Positions 39,990 to 51,000 of a stretch of 64,000 nt of DNA are shown piece by piece (positions within the stretch are counted from its first letter, which is position 1; each line of letters starts with the position of its first letter). The notes beneath the pieces are model-generated. The model made no database searches. It was not told the origin of the DNA and saw only the letters and a program-made list of their open reading frames with translations. Made by a program: the position numbers and the translations under genes. Origin of the DNA: Pedobacter sp. W3I1 (GTDB lineage: Bacteria > Bacteroidota > Bacteroidia > Sphingobacteriales > Sphingobacteriaceae); contig NZ_JAUSXN010000001.1 of NCBI RefSeq assembly GCF_030816015.1, positions 744,001-808,000 on the forward strand, read 5' to 3'.

Positions 39990-41285
39990 ATGAAGCTACA
40001 AAAACTCCTGTTTATCCTTTTTTTAAGCGTGTTAACCCTTTCGGCGGTTGCACAAACTGAAAGCCAGCTCAGAAGGAAAAAAGAAGCTATACAACGCGAA
40101 ATCGAACAGCTTCAAAAGAATTTGAATAAAACTGCCAGTGGTAAAAAGCTTACTATACAGCAGATTAATACCATAAATGCCCAGATTAGGTTGCGCCAGG
40201 ATAAAATTGGTACAATCAACTCTGAAATAAAAAATCTGGATAACCAAATCTCTCAGAACACAAATACCGTACATACATTACAAGGTCAGTTAGGCGATCT
40301 TAAAAAAGAGTACGCTGGGATGATCCGCTTTGCCCAGCGCAACAGAAATTCGTACGATAAAATGATGTTCATTTTTGCGGCGAAAGATTTTAACCAGGCA
40401 TATAAAAGAATAAAGTATTTACAGCAGTTTAGTCAATACCGTAAAAAACAGGCCGGATACATTGAGAATACACAGCAAGACCTGAATGGCAAAATTAAAG
40501 TGCTGGATAAAACACTTAGAGAAAAAAGTGATTTATTGAAAGAACAGGAAAGAGAGCGTGAACGTTTAGGTAAGGATAAGAGTGAGCAATCTGTAGTATT
40601 AAAAAAACTGAGCAGGGACGAAAAACAGTTTAAACAAGATATTACCAGCCGTAAAAAACAACAGGCACAGATAGACAGGGCCATTAGTGCTGCAATACAG
40701 CGGGCAATTGAAGAAGCAAGAAGAAGGGCAGCCGAAGAGGCAAGAAGGAAAGCAGCTGAAGAAGCAAGGATTGCTGCAGCCAAAGCCAAGGCCGAAAACA
40801 AACCTGTACCAACGGCACCTGCTACACCAACTGCCAGAGCAAAATCGACTGGAGAATTGCTTACTGCAACACCAGAGGCCGCCAGATTATCGGCCGGTTT
40901 TGAAAATAACAGAGGCAGGTTACCTTGGCCGGTAGCAACAGGAACAATAACCGAAAGGTTTGGTTTACATAAGATAGATCAGGCAAGTTACACCAACGAT
41001 GGTGTAGATATTACTACAACAGACGGGGCGGCGGTTAGAGCAGTATTTGCAGGTAAGGTTGCTGCTGTTCAGGTAATGATGGGTAGAACGGTGGTTTTGA
41101 TCAATCATGGTGAATACTTTACCGTTTATCAGAACCTAAAATCGGTTAGTGTAAGCGTAGGTAACTCTGTTGATACCAAACAAACCATTGGGGTTGTGGC
41201 CAACACCGGCGATGATGCTGTGCTGAAGTTTCAGATCAGAAGGGGACAGGCCGCTTTAAACCCTGAAGCCTGGATTAGTAAATAA
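39990..41285 (+). CDS. EnvC-like murein hydrolase activator (degenerate M23/LytM domain)
   Basis: The 431-residue protein has a signal peptide (residues 1-21, ending SAVAQ) and a long coiled coil (about 25-250) rich in Gln, Lys and Glu. An Ala-rich linker with repeated EEARRKAAEEAR follows, then a C-terminal LytM domain (WPVATGTITERFGLH...). The zinc ligands of active M23 enzymes appear lost: the HxGxD position reads TNDGVDI and the HxH position reads TVYQNLKS. This matches EnvC, which activates amidases instead of cutting peptidoglycan. A -7 box TACTTTTG lies just upstream of the start. The twin TatA genes follow. Confidence 0.87.
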   Translation: MKLQKLLFILFLSVLTLSAVAQTESQLRRKKEAIQREIEQLQKNLNKTASGKKLTIQQINTINAQIRLRQDKIGTINSEIKNLDNQISQNTNTVHTLQGQLGDLKKEYAGMIRFAQRNRNSYDKMMFIFAAKDFNQAYKRIKYLQQFSQYRKKQAGYIENTQQDLNGKIKVLDKTLREKSDLLKEQERERERLGKDKSEQSVVLKKLSRDEKQFKQDITSRKKQQAQIDRAISAAIQRAIEEARRRAAEEARRKAAEEARIAAAKAKAENKPVPTAPATPTARAKSTGELLTATPEAARLSAGFENNRGRLPWPVATGTITERFGLHKIDQASYTNDGVDITTTDGAAVRAVFAGKVAAVQVMMGRTVVLINHGEYFTVYQNLKSVSVSVGNSVDTKQTIGVVANTGDDAVLKFQIRRGQAALNPEAWISK

Positions 41286-41332
41286 ACTTAAGACAAGTTA
41301 AAATGTCTATATTTGTATAAATTATATTAGTG

Positions 41333-41692
41333 ATGTATCAAGGCACGTTATTAGAGTTTTTAAATATGGGTGGATCAGAGATCGTGCTCATTTTAGTAGT
41401 AGTTCTATTGTTGTTCGGAGGTAAAAAATTACCTGAGCTTGCCAGAGGACTAGGGAAGGGGATCAGAGAATTTAAAGATGCCTCTGATGGTGTTAAGCGT
41501 GAAATCCATCGGAATATCAATGCCATGGATTTAGATAAAGAAGAAGCAGAAGAAACAGCGGTAAACCATAGTCAGCGCCATCATCCAACGGAAGAATCAC
41601 CGGTTGATGAAAAAATAGAGGCAAGTGCACCAAATATTGATCTGGCCAAGCCTACTGACGAAAAAATTATAACTGACAAAGAAAAAGTTTAA
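41333..41692 (+). CDS. tatA: twin-arginine translocase TatA/TatE-type protein, copy 1
   Basis: The 119-residue protein has one membrane helix ([15 protein letters not shown]), the hinge [20 protein letters not shown], and an amphipathic helix. An unusually long acidic/basic tail ([17 protein letters not shown]...) follows, so it is longer than typical TatA and could fill a TatB-like role. ATG 41333 is preferred over the overlapping GTG at 41330. A shorter start at MGGSEIV is also possible. A second TatA follows 10 nt after the stop. Confidence 0.85.
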   Translation: MYQGTLLEFLNMGGSEIVLILVVVLLLFGGKKLPELARGLGKGIREFKDASDGVKREIHRNINAMDLDKEEAEETAVNHSQRHHPTEESPVDEKIEASAPNIDLAKPTDEKIITDKEKV

Positions 41693-41702
41693 ACAAAAAG
41701 TT

Positions 41703-41903
41703 ATGTTAAATACAACAATAGCAGCGATGCTTGGGACACCAGAAATTATCATTATTGCGGTAGTGGTATTGTTATTATTTGGTGGTAAAAAAATTCCTGA
41801 ACTAATGAGAGGTTTAGGTAAAGGTGTTAAAGAATTTAAAGATGGTAAAGATGGCGTTGATGGAGAACAGGTAGATCCGTCTAACCGTGATAAAACCGTT
41901 TAA
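41703..41903 (+). CDS. tatA: twin-arginine translocase TatA-type protein, copy 2
   Basis: The 66-residue protein has one membrane helix ([15 protein letters not shown]) followed by [20 protein letters not shown], the TatA amphipathic helix. It is shorter and closer to canonical TatA than copy 1. Together they form the pore subunits of the Tat system for folded proteins; tatC is not in the window. Confidence 0.88.
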   Translation: MLNTTIAAMLGTPEIIIIAVVVLLLFGGKKIPELMRGLGKGVKEFKDGKDGVDGEQVDPSNRDKTV

Positions 41904-41921
41904 TTGCAATAATTTTTAGTT

Positions 41922-43340
41922 TTGAAGAAATACAGCTCTCTTAAAGAGATTCAAACACTCATTTCGCAAAAGCAATTAACTTTACCCGATTTATTAGCTT
42001 ATTATTTTAAGCAAATTGAAAATAATGAACACCTCAATGCATTTAATGAGGTGTTTTTTTTATCGGCCGAAGTTCAGGCAAAAGCGATACAGCAAAAAAT
42101 AGAAGAAGGTAAGCAAGGTAAGCTTGCAGGGATGGTAATTGGTATTAAAGATAATATCTGTTATGAAGGCCATGTCGTTACTGCATCATCAAAAATGCTC
42201 GAAGGCTTTGTATCTCCCTATTCTTCTACAGTTGTGCAACGTTTGTTACAGGAAGATGCCGTTATTATCGGCCGTTTAAACTGTGATGAGTTTGCTATGG
42301 GCGGCTCTAATGAAACTTCATACTATGGGGCTGCTAAAAATGCGGCAAATCCCGACCTTGTTCCTGGCGGATCTTCTGGAGGTTCAGCTGTTGCCGTTCA
42401 GGCCGATATGTGTTTATCTGCCCTGGGTACCGATACCGGTGGCTCGGTAAGACAGCCAGCTGCATTTTGCGGCCAGATTGGGCTTAAACCTACTTATGGA
42501 CGTATTTCAAGGTATGGGGTTATTGCCTATGCTTCCTCTTTCGATCAGGTTGGCCCCATTACATCTTCAATAGAAGATGCTGCCTTGCTTTTACAGGTTT
42601 TAGCTGGTACCGATGATTACGATTCTACCGTTTCTCCTGTTGCAGTGCCCGATTACCCTGCTCATTTGAATGAACATAAAAAACAAAAAATAGCGGTATT
42701 AAAAGAAACGATTGAGAGCGAAGCCCTCGATCCCGAAATCAAGTCGGCTATTTTAAAATCAATCGAGCAGCTCAAGGCTGATGGACATACTGTTGAATAT
42801 GTTTCTTTTGATCTGTTGGATTACCTGGTTCCGGCGTATTATATCTTAACAACCGCCGAAGCCTCTTCAAATCTTTCGCGTTATGATGGCGTTCATTACG
42901 GACATCGTAATACGGAAGCGAAATCGCTAAATGAACTTTATAAATTATCACGCGCCGAAGGTTTTGGCGAAGAAGTAAAGCGGCGCATTCTTTTAGGTAC
43001 TTTTGTTTTAAGTGCAGGATATTACGATGCTTATTATCAAAAAGCACAGCAAGTTCGTCGGTTGATCAGGGAAAAAATGGATGTTTTGTTTCAGGATTAT
43101 GATTTAATTCTTTCTCCCGTGGCGCCAACAGCCGCTTTTAAAATTGGCGATAATGTTCAGGATGCTATTGTGATGTATATGGCCGATATTTTTACCGTGT
43201 TACCTTCTTTAAGTGGAAATCCGGCTATTGCTTTGCCAATAGGCAATAATGCAGCAGGTTTACCGTTAAGTATACAATTTACAGCCAAACATTTTGAGGA
43301 AGATAAGCTTCTGGCTTTTTCTCAGGCATTTTTATCATAG
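41922..43340 (+). CDS. gatA: aspartyl/glutamyl-tRNA amidotransferase subunit A
   Basis: The 472-residue amidase-signature enzyme provides ammonia for converting Glu-tRNA(Gln) or Asp-tRNA(Asn). The Ser-cisSer-Lys triad is visible: Lys in VIGIKDNICYEG, and the Ser residues in GGSSGGSAVAVQADMCLSAL and TDTGGSVRQPAAFCG. The start must be TTG 41922 (TTGAAGAAATACAGC), because no ATG or GTG is available before conserved sequence (LKEIQTLISQKQLTLPDLL). It begins 18 nt after the second tatA. Confidence 0.93.
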   Translation: MKKYSSLKEIQTLISQKQLTLPDLLAYYFKQIENNEHLNAFNEVFFLSAEVQAKAIQQKIEEGKQGKLAGMVIGIKDNICYEGHVVTASSKMLEGFVSPYSSTVVQRLLQEDAVIIGRLNCDEFAMGGSNETSYYGAAKNAANPDLVPGGSSGGSAVAVQADMCLSALGTDTGGSVRQPAAFCGQIGLKPTYGRISRYGVIAYASSFDQVGPITSSIEDAALLLQVLAGTDDYDSTVSPVAVPDYPAHLNEHKKQKIAVLKETIESEALDPEIKSAILKSIEQLKADGHTVEYVSFDLLDYLVPAYYILTTAEASSNLSRYDGVHYGHRNTEAKSLNELYKLSRAEGFGEEVKRRILLGTFVLSAGYYDAYYQKAQQVRRLIREKMDVLFQDYDLILSPVAPTAAFKIGDNVQDAIVMYMADIFTVLPSLSGNPAIALPIGNNAAGLPLSIQFTAKHFEEDKLLAFSQAFLS

Positions 43341-43347
43341 TTTTATT

Positions 43348-43372
43348 GTCATTGCGAGGTACGAAGCAATCT
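43348..43372 (+). repeat. half-site of a GTCATTGCGAGG-type repeat
   Basis: GTCATTGCGAGGTACGAAGC followed by AATCT matches a repeat word I know from many bacterial genomes, usually found as an inverted pair. No good second arm is present, so it looks like a decayed copy. Confidence 0.45.
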
Positions 43373-43496
43373 TAATGCAAAAGCATTATATTTAAGTATG
43401 GCAATGGCATTTCATTAGCTGTTTTCTAGGCATCGTCTAGGAGGTTCGCAGGTTCTTCTCTTTTCCTTATTATGGAAAGAAAAAGGAATCTGTATA

Positions 43497-43518
43497 AGGT
43501 TTGTGAGGACACAAACCT
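43497..43518. repeat. 9-bp perfect hairpin upstream of the LysM transglycosylase
   Basis: AGGTTTGTG-agga-CACAAACCT, 30 nt before the start codon. It may be an interspersed repeat or a leader hairpin. Confidence 0.5.
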
Positions 43519-43547
43519 CGGTTGATGAAAATTTAAACCAATAGCCC

Positions 43548-44951
43548 ATGATTAAAAAAATACTTTTTGCTTCAATTTGTGCATGCTTAGGATACGTTTC
43601 TTCCTCTTCCGCGCAACAAACACTCAAACTGGATAGTCTCCCGAAGATTCACAACAACATCTTTATCAATACCGATACCGTAGCTGTACCGGTTGTTTCA
43701 GAAAACCCATTAACCATGGGTCAGAACTTTATCTATAAACTCAGGCTGGATTCAATCGCGAAAACGGTGCCCCTTCCTTACAACGAGTACGTGCAGCAGT
43801 ATATCGATATTTATACCAAGCGTAAAGATATGTTCGGGAAAATGATCGGTTTATCGAGCTATTACTTCCCGATTTTTGATAAAGCCTTAAAAGATTATAA
43901 CATCCCGCAGGAAATAAAATATTTAACTATCGTCGAATCACAGATGAATCCGCATGCCATTTCAAGAGTAGGCGCAACCGGTATCTGGCAGTTTATGTTC
44001 GGCACTGGCAAGGCCTATGGCCTAAAGATGGATAACTTTGTGGATGAACGTAAAGATCCAATCCAGGCCAGTTACGCTGCGGCAGCCTATTTTAGGGATG
44101 CTTTTGAAGAGCTTGGCGATTGGTTGTTGGCTATTGCTGCCTATAACTGTGGAAAAGGAAATGTTAACCGGGCTATTGACAAAGCTGGATCCAGGGATTT
44201 TTGGGTAATCAGACAATTTTTACCAAAGGAAACCAGAAATTATGTGCCCGCATATATTGCTGCAGTTTATGTCATGAATTATTCTGGTAAACATCAGATT
44301 ACGGCACAAGCCTCGAGCATGTTCTTAAAAACCGATATCGTTCAAACCACCCGTTATGTTTCGCTATCTACACTTGCAAAAGTGTTAAATGTTGATGAAG
44401 CAGCCATTATGGCTTTAAACCCATCGTACAAGAAAAAGATCGTGAACGGTACTGATGATGAACCCAAGCGCATAGTGATGCCTAAGTTGAGGGATATTGA
44501 TTACGCAGGTATTTACGACGTGTTAAATAATCAGGAAGTTGATGTGAGCATGAAAGTGGTAGCCGCCAATACTGATGATATAAGAGATTTAAGAAAGAAA
44601 AAAACTAAAAGTATAGCTACATCTGCTGTAGTTTATCATAAAGTTACCTCAGGACAAAGCTTAACAACTGTGGCCGATAAATATGGGGTAGAAGTACAAG
44701 ATTTAAGGGTTTGGAACGGTTTAAAAAGCAAAACCCTGGTGCCAGGACAAAGATTAAAGATCTATGCCAAAAACCGAACACCACTAAAAGCACCATCATC
44801 GTTTTTAAGTTACAAAGTTAAAACGGGCGATACCTTGTCTGAAATTGCAGAGAAGTTTGACGGTGCAACCGTTCAAAGTATCAGAAGGGACAACCGTTTA
44901 TCAAAAGCAGGTTTGCAAGTAGGGATGATCCTGAAAATAAGCAAAAGCTAA
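43548..44951 (+). CDS. MltD-like lytic transglycosylase with two LysM domains
   Basis: A signal peptide (residues 1-24) precedes an SLT catalytic domain. The catalytic Glu is in IVESQMNPHAISRVGATGIW, followed by QFMFGTGKAYGLKMDNFVDE and AAYNCGKGNVNRAI. Two C-terminal LysM modules (YHKVTSGQSLTTVADKYGVE, YKVKTGDTLSEIAEKFDGA) bind peptidoglycan. The total is 467 residues, a usual MltD size. It cleaves the glycan chain between MurNAc and GlcNAc, forming 1,6-anhydro ends, in the periplasm. It is preceded by a repeat-rich spacer and is probably monocistronic. Confidence 0.92.
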   Translation: MIKKILFASICACLGYVSSSSAQQTLKLDSLPKIHNNIFINTDTVAVPVVSENPLTMGQNFIYKLRLDSIAKTVPLPYNEYVQQYIDIYTKRKDMFGKMIGLSSYYFPIFDKALKDYNIPQEIKYLTIVESQMNPHAISRVGATGIWQFMFGTGKAYGLKMDNFVDERKDPIQASYAAAAYFRDAFEELGDWLLAIAAYNCGKGNVNRAIDKAGSRDFWVIRQFLPKETRNYVPAYIAAVYVMNYSGKHQITAQASSMFLKTDIVQTTRYVSLSTLAKVLNVDEAAIMALNPSYKKKIVNGTDDEPKRIVMPKLRDIDYAGIYDVLNNQEVDVSMKVVAANTDDIRDLRKKKTKSIATSAVVYHKVTSGQSLTTVADKYGVEVQDLRVWNGLKSKTLVPGQRLKIYAKNRTPLKAPSSFLSYKVKTGDTLSEIAEKFDGATVQSIRRDNRLSKAGLQVGMILKISKS

Positions 44952-45087
44952 TACTTTAACCAACACAATAGTGTTTATTTATTGATCAGGTATTTGAGAT
45001 AGTATCGTAACGCCTGGTTTAATACACTAAGTGAAACAAGCAGCTTAATGTCACGTCTTATTTAACTTTTTTTGAAGGGCTTTTTAT

Positions 45088-45118
45088 TTTATGCCTCATA
45101 AAAAGAATTGTACCTTTG
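45088..45118 (+). promoter_or_regulatory. promoter of maeB
   Basis: TTTA at 45088-45091, 19-nt spacer, TACCTTTG at 45111-45118. The spacing equals that of the rRNA promoters. Translation then starts at ATG 45143 with a short leader, which rules out the TTG at 45116 inside the box. Confidence 0.6.
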
Positions 45119-45142
45119 CCCCCGTCACTAATAAGTTACGTA

Positions 45143-47458
45143 ATGAGTAAGACCACTAGAAAGCAAGATGCGCTTGATTACCACTCGCAAGGCCGTCCAG
45201 GAAAGATACAAGTAGTACCCACAAAACCTACAACATCGCAAAGAGATTTAACTTTAGCGTATTCCCCTGGCGTTGCAGAGCCGTGTTTGAAGATCGCAGA
45301 AAATAAAGAAGATGTTTATAAATATACCGCAAAGGGCAACCTTGTAGCGGTAATCAGTAACGGTACAGCCGTTTTAGGTTTAGGCGATATCGGCCCTGAA
45401 GCCGGAAAGCCAGTAATGGAAGGAAAAGGTTTACTTTTCAAGATCTTTGCTGATATTGATGTATTCGATTTAGAGTTAGATACCAAAAATGTTGATGATT
45501 TTGTAAAAATCGTGAAGGCTTTAGAGCCAACATTTGGTGGGGTTAACTTAGAAGATATTAAAGCGCCAGAATGTTTCGAAATTGAGCGTCGCTTAAAGGA
45601 AGAAATGAACATTCCGGTAATGCATGATGATCAACATGGTACAGCGATCATTTCGGCTGCAGCATTGTTGAACGCTTGCGAGATCTTCAAGAAAAAAATG
45701 GATAAGATTAAGATTGTAGTTAATGGTGCTGGCGCCGCTGCAATTTCTTGTACCAAACTTTATGTTTCTTTAGGCGCTAAAAAAGAGAACATCGTCATGT
45801 GCGACCGCTCTGGTGTGATCCGTAAAGACCGTGAGGTACTTGATGAGATTAAAGCTGAATTTGCTACCGATAGAAAAATCAACACTTTAGCCGAAGCCAT
45901 GAAAGATTCTGATGTGTTTATCGGTCTTTCATCTGCAGATTGCGTTACAGCAGAAATGCTGATTTCGATGGCGAAAAACCCTATCGTTTTTGCAATGGCC
46001 AACCCGAATCCGGAGATTGCCTACGAACTGGCGATTAAAACCCGTAAAGATATTATTATGGCCACAGGCCGTTCTGATTATCCGAACCAGGTGAACAACG
46101 TTTTAGGTTTCCCTTATATTTTCCGTGGTGCGCTTGACGTTCGTGCAACAAGTATTAATGAGCCGATGAAAATCGCTGCCGTTAAAGCCATCGCAGAATT
46201 AGCTAAAAAATCAGTTCCGGAGGCTGTAAATTTAGCTTACAATGCCCGTAACCTTAAATTCGGTAAAGAATATATTATTCCAAAACCTGTAGATTTTAGG
46301 TTAATTACAGAAGTTTCTATCGCGGTTGCGAAAGCAGCAATTGAAAGTGGTGTCGCCCGTAAAATTATTACCGATTGGGATGCCTACAGCGAAGAACTGA
46401 GAAAACGTTTAGGTTTGGATGATGCCATTATGCGTGCCATTACTACCAAAGCTAAAACGGATCCAAAAAGAGTTGTATTTGCCGAAGCCGATAATTACAA
46501 AATTTTAAAGGCAGCACAGATTGTTAAAGACGAGAATATCGCCATTCCAATCCTTTTAGGAAATAAAGAAAAAATACAGGCGATTATTGATGAGCACGGT
46601 TTAGAGTTAGAGGGTGTTGAGATTATTGATCAGATGCAAAACCCTGATAAAACCAAACAATACGCCGAGGCGCTTTATCAAAAACGTCAGCGTAAAGGGG
46701 TTTCTTTAAATGATGCCACTAAATTATTGAGAGACCGTAACTATTATGGTGCATCGATGGTTGAGTTTGGCGAAGCAGATGCCATGATTTCGGGTCTGAC
46801 CAAAAATTACGGATCTACCATTAAGCCTGCTTTGCACGTAATTGGAGTTGACCCAAGCGTAAAACGTGTTGCTGGTATGTACATGATGATGACCAAAAAA
46901 GGTCCTGTTTTCTTCGGTGATACCACTGTAAATGTAGATCCAACGGCAGAAGAGCTGGTAGATATTACTTTATTGCTTGATAAATCTGTTAAACAGTTTA
47001 ACATCAAGCCCCGTATCGCTTTATTATCGTATTCAAACTTTGGTTCAAACGATGGGGTAACACCAAATAAAGTAAGGGAAACAGTTAAACTCCTGCATAA
47101 AAATCATCCAGAGGTAATTGTAGATGGAGAGATGCAAGGAAACTTTGCCATTAACAACGAATTATTAAAAGATAATTTTCCATTTAGTACTCTGGCAGAT
47201 GCTCCGGCTAACACTTTAGTGTTTCCAAATCTGGAGTCAGGAAACATTGCATACAAATTGTTACAAGAGTTAGGCGGCGCCGAAGCGGTGGGTCCGATCC
47301 TGCTTGGACTGAATAAACCTGTTCATATTGTTCAATTAGGCAGTTCAGTACGCGAAATTGTCAATATGGTTACCATTGCTGTTGTAGATGTGCAAGCAAA
47401 AGAAGAAATTGCAACATCGAAACGAAAAGGTATATTTGGAAAAACAACTAAAAAGTAG
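45143..47458 (+). CDS. maeB: NADP-dependent malic enzyme with C-terminal phosphotransacetylase-like domain
   Basis: The 771-residue fusion decarboxylates malate to pyruvate and CO2. The malic N-domain ([32 protein letters not shown], metal-binding [18 protein letters not shown]) is followed by an NAD(P)-binding domain ([12 protein letters not shown]). The C-terminal third (about residues 430-760) is a phosphate acetyltransferase-type domain ([31 protein letters not shown]), normally regulatory (acetyl-CoA sensing) in MaeB enzymes. The fusion is normal for this family, not an oddity. ruvA follows after 6 nt. Confidence 0.95.
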   Translation: MSKTTRKQDALDYHSQGRPGKIQVVPTKPTTSQRDLTLAYSPGVAEPCLKIAENKEDVYKYTAKGNLVAVISNGTAVLGLGDIGPEAGKPVMEGKGLLFKIFADIDVFDLELDTKNVDDFVKIVKALEPTFGGVNLEDIKAPECFEIERRLKEEMNIPVMHDDQHGTAIISAAALLNACEIFKKKMDKIKIVVNGAGAAAISCTKLYVSLGAKKENIVMCDRSGVIRKDREVLDEIKAEFATDRKINTLAEAMKDSDVFIGLSSADCVTAEMLISMAKNPIVFAMANPNPEIAYELAIKTRKDIIMATGRSDYPNQVNNVLGFPYIFRGALDVRATSINEPMKIAAVKAIAELAKKSVPEAVNLAYNARNLKFGKEYIIPKPVDFRLITEVSIAVAKAAIESGVARKIITDWDAYSEELRKRLGLDDAIMRAITTKAKTDPKRVVFAEADNYKILKAAQIVKDENIAIPILLGNKEKIQAIIDEHGLELEGVEIIDQMQNPDKTKQYAEALYQKRQRKGVSLNDATKLLRDRNYYGASMVEFGEADAMISGLTKNYGSTIKPALHVIGVDPSVKRVAGMYMMMTKKGPVFFGDTTVNVDPTAEELVDITLLLDKSVKQFNIKPRIALLSYSNFGSNDGVTPNKVRETVKLLHKNHPEVIVDGEMQGNFAINNELLKDNFPFSTLADAPANTLVFPNLESGNIAYKLLQELGGAEAVGPILLGLNKPVHIVQLGSSVREIVNMVTIAVVDVQAKEEIATSKRKGIFGKTTKK

Positions 47459-47464
47459 AATTAC

Positions 47465-48049
47465 ATGTACGCCTATATTGATGGTAAATTGACATTCAAA
47501 AACCCGGCATATGTTGTGGTTGAAGCCGGAGGTATAGGCTATCATATAAACATTTCTTTAAACACATACAGCGCTTTAGGCGATGCAGAAAGGTGTAAAC
47601 TATACACCTGGCTGCATGTAAAAGAAGATGCACATACATTATACGGCTTCGCCGAAGAAGGCGAACGCCGTTTATTTTTACACCTGATATCGGTATCGGG
47701 AATTGGACCAAATACGGGTAGAATGATTTTATCATCTATCACACCCGTTGAAATACAGACCGCAATTGTTAAAGCAGATTTGCCACTAATTCAAAGAATT
47801 AAGGGCTTAGGAGCTAAAACAGCACAACGCCTGGTTTTAGAACTACAGGATAAGCTAAAAAAAGAAGGGGCAGACTCGTTAATTTCTATGCCTCAACACA
47901 ATACTGTTAAAGATGAAGCGTTATCAGCATTAGTAATGCTCGGATTCGCCAAACAAACCGCCGAAAAAACTATAGACCAGATTTTAAAAGTGACAGAGGG
48001 GACACTTTCGGTAGAGCAACTAATTAAACAAGCTTTAAAAACTTTATAG
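47465..48049 (+). CDS. ruvA: Holliday junction branch migration complex subunit RuvA
   Basis: The 194-residue protein has an N-terminal OB fold (MYAYIDGKLTFKNPAYVVVE) and two helix-hairpin-helix motifs (LISVSGIGPNTGRMIL, IQRIKGLGAKTAQRLVLEL). The C-terminal RuvB-binding domain is DEALSALVMLGFAKQTAEK. It binds four-way junctions and loads RuvB. It lies between maeB and sprA with very short gaps (6 and 12 nt), suggesting one transcript; the ruvA-sprA order is common in Bacteroidota. Confidence 0.96.
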   Translation: MYAYIDGKLTFKNPAYVVVEAGGIGYHINISLNTYSALGDAERCKLYTWLHVKEDAHTLYGFAEEGERRLFLHLISVSGIGPNTGRMILSSITPVEIQTAIVKADLPLIQRIKGLGAKTAQRLVLELQDKLKKEGADSLISMPQHNTVKDEALSALVMLGFAKQTAEKTIDQILKVTEGTLSVEQLIKQALKTL

Positions 48050-48061
48050 ACCCTACCGCCT

Positions 48062-51000
48062 TTGAAGAGAATATCTACATTTCTGTTTCTCATCCCTCTT
48101 TTCTTAATTGCTTCTCAAAACGCCTTCTCTCAAGTTGTTCCAAGCAAAACGGATACGATTGCCCCAAAAAATAACTTTGGTTTACGCGAGAAAGAACGCT
48201 TAGGACTTAGTCCGGCCGTTAATCCGTTTTATCCGGCACCTAGCAATTTAAAGCGCGTTGTAGAATACGATGCTAAGAACAAACGTTATGTGGTGAAGGA
48301 ATTGATTGGTGAAAAATTTGTTTTAAATACCCAATATTTAACCATCGATGAATACCAGCGATTGGTGAACAGTGAGATAAAACGCGGCAACTGGCGCAGC
48401 ATTTCAAATGCAGAGGTAAGTGATTATAGAAGCACTGGTATAATCCCTCAGATTCAGGTAAACAGTAAGGCTTTCGAAAAATTATTCGGCGGAACAACTA
48501 TCGATATCCAGCCCCGCGGAGAGGCTGAACTTACCTTTTTAGGACGTGTAAACAAGAATGAAAACCCGCTTTTTAACGAAAGACAAAGGGTACAGACCAA
48601 TTTCGATTTTAACCAAAGGATACAAATGGATCTGGTTGGTAATATTGGAACCAAACTAAAAATCAAAAGCAATTACAATACCGAAGCCCAGTTTGATTTC
48701 GAAAACCAGATTAAACTCGATTATACCGGCGGACCTGATGATATTATCCAAAAAATTGAAGCGGGTAACGTAAGCCTGCCTTTAAATACTTCATTAATTA
48801 CCGGAACACAGGCACTCTTCGGTATTAAAACACAATTGAAATTTGGCCGCTTAAATGTAACCAGTGTTTACACCCAGCAAAAGTCCGAATCGAGAGAAAT
48901 TAGGATTACCAACGGGGCACAACAAAATACGACTACGGTAAATATCGACAGCTACGAAGCCAACAAACACTATTTTTTATCGCAATATTTTAGGAACAAC
49001 TATAACAAAAATCTTGCTAACGCACCAATTATTACCTCACCCATACAGATTACTAAAATTGAGGTTTGGATTACCAATAAGGCAGGTAATACCACCGATT
49101 CGAGAGATGTATTGGGTTTGATGGATTTAGGCGAAAATGTTCCTTTTAACACTTCTTTGCTTACTGGCGGGACTTCAGGCTTGCCTGCCGGAACTACCGC
49201 AACGGGTTTTTCGCAACAATCGAATAATTTGATAGCGCAATTAAATGCTTATCAGGGAGGCGCTATAAGGCAAACAAATTCTAACGCCGTACTCTCTTTC
49301 TTCCAGACAACTCCTGCCAATAGCAGCAATACTGATAACTTTGCCAAACTCATCTACGCCAGAAAATTAACCGAACGCGAGTTTACCTTTCAGCCTCAAC
49401 TGGGTTATTTATCACTAAACAACCCCTTAAATGCTGATGAGGTTTTAGCTGTTGCCTACCGCTACACTTATAACGGCGTTGAATATCAGGTGGGTGAGTT
49501 TTCTACCGATGTTTCTTTTGATGCGGCTAATCCAAAAGTACTTTATGCTAAATTATTAAAGAACGAAACGACCAAGATCCAACTTCCGACATGGGATTTG
49601 ATGATGAAAAATATTTACTCTATTGGAGGGTATCAGATCAGCAGTCAAAATTTTAAACTTGATATTTACCGCATTGATAACGAAACCGGTGTGGATAACC
49701 CGGTAATGACCGAAGGACAGAATACGGCAAACAAACAGTGGATTGCCTTGACCGAATTCGACCGTTTGAACCAACAGAATGAGCGGAAACCCGACGGGAT
49801 TTTCGATTTTGTAGCGGCAAACAATGCTTTTGGTTCTTACTCTACTGCGAGCAATGCTAATCAAGCGAGTATGTTTGGGGTAGGTAGCAACGGACAAACC
49901 TCATTGGTTACCAATACCAATTCGGGCTACATTACCATCGACCCTGCAAACGGCAGGATTATCTTTCCGGTAATTGAACCTTTTGGTAAAGATTTAGCTG
50001 CGAAGTTTTTACCCAGCGAACAGGCGTTGATTAATAAATATACTTTTACAGCGCTTTATGATTCGACACAAACCATCGCCAAGCAGTTATTTCAAAACCA
50101 GAACAGGTATACCATTAAGGTAAATTACCAGTCTGATATTTCCTCTGAATTCAGCTTAAATGCCATTAATGTACCTGAAGGATCGGTAAAGGTTTTTGCC
50201 GGAACGATGCCGTTAACCGAGGGAGTAGATTTTACGGTTGATTATCAGGGCGGCAGGGTGAGTATTATCAACCAGGCACTTTTGGTATCTGGTCAACCGA
50301 TTCGGATTACGACAGAAAACAATGAACTTTTTGGTCTGCAACAGCGATCACTTTTTGGAACCCGTTTAGATTATCGCGTAAATAATAAACTAAACCTTGG
50401 TGGTACCATCATGAACCTAACCGAGAAACCTTTAACACAAAAGGTAAACATTGGCGAAGAACCCATTTCGAATACCATTTGGGGAGCAGACATTAACTAC
50501 AGTTCGCCATCCAGGTTTTTAACAAAATTGGTTGATAAACTTCCTTTCCTTTCTACCAAGGCACCTTCGAGTGTAACCTTTTATGGAGAGTTTGCACAAT
50601 TGATTCCCGGGCACCCAAGGGCCTTAAATTTTGCAGGCAGTAAAAACGGGGTAAGTTATTTAGATGATTTTGAGGCGTCGAGATCAGTAATCGATTTAAA
50701 AAGTGCTATTGCGTGGCAGCTATCGGGCACTCCTCAGCTTTTCGCCGAGCATGATAAGTCTAACGATTTAACTTATGGTTACAACCGGGCTAGAATTGCA
50801 TTTTATAACATTGATCCTACTTTTTATAATTCAGCAGCATCTACTACTCCTGCCAATATCAGGAACAACCGGGCAGAACTTTCTAATCACTATGTGAGGG
50901 AAATAATTGAACAAGAAGTTTTTCCGTTTAAAGAAACGGCGACCGGGCAGGCCTTAAATATTACCACTTTCGATGTGGCTTACTATCCAACTGTTAGGGG

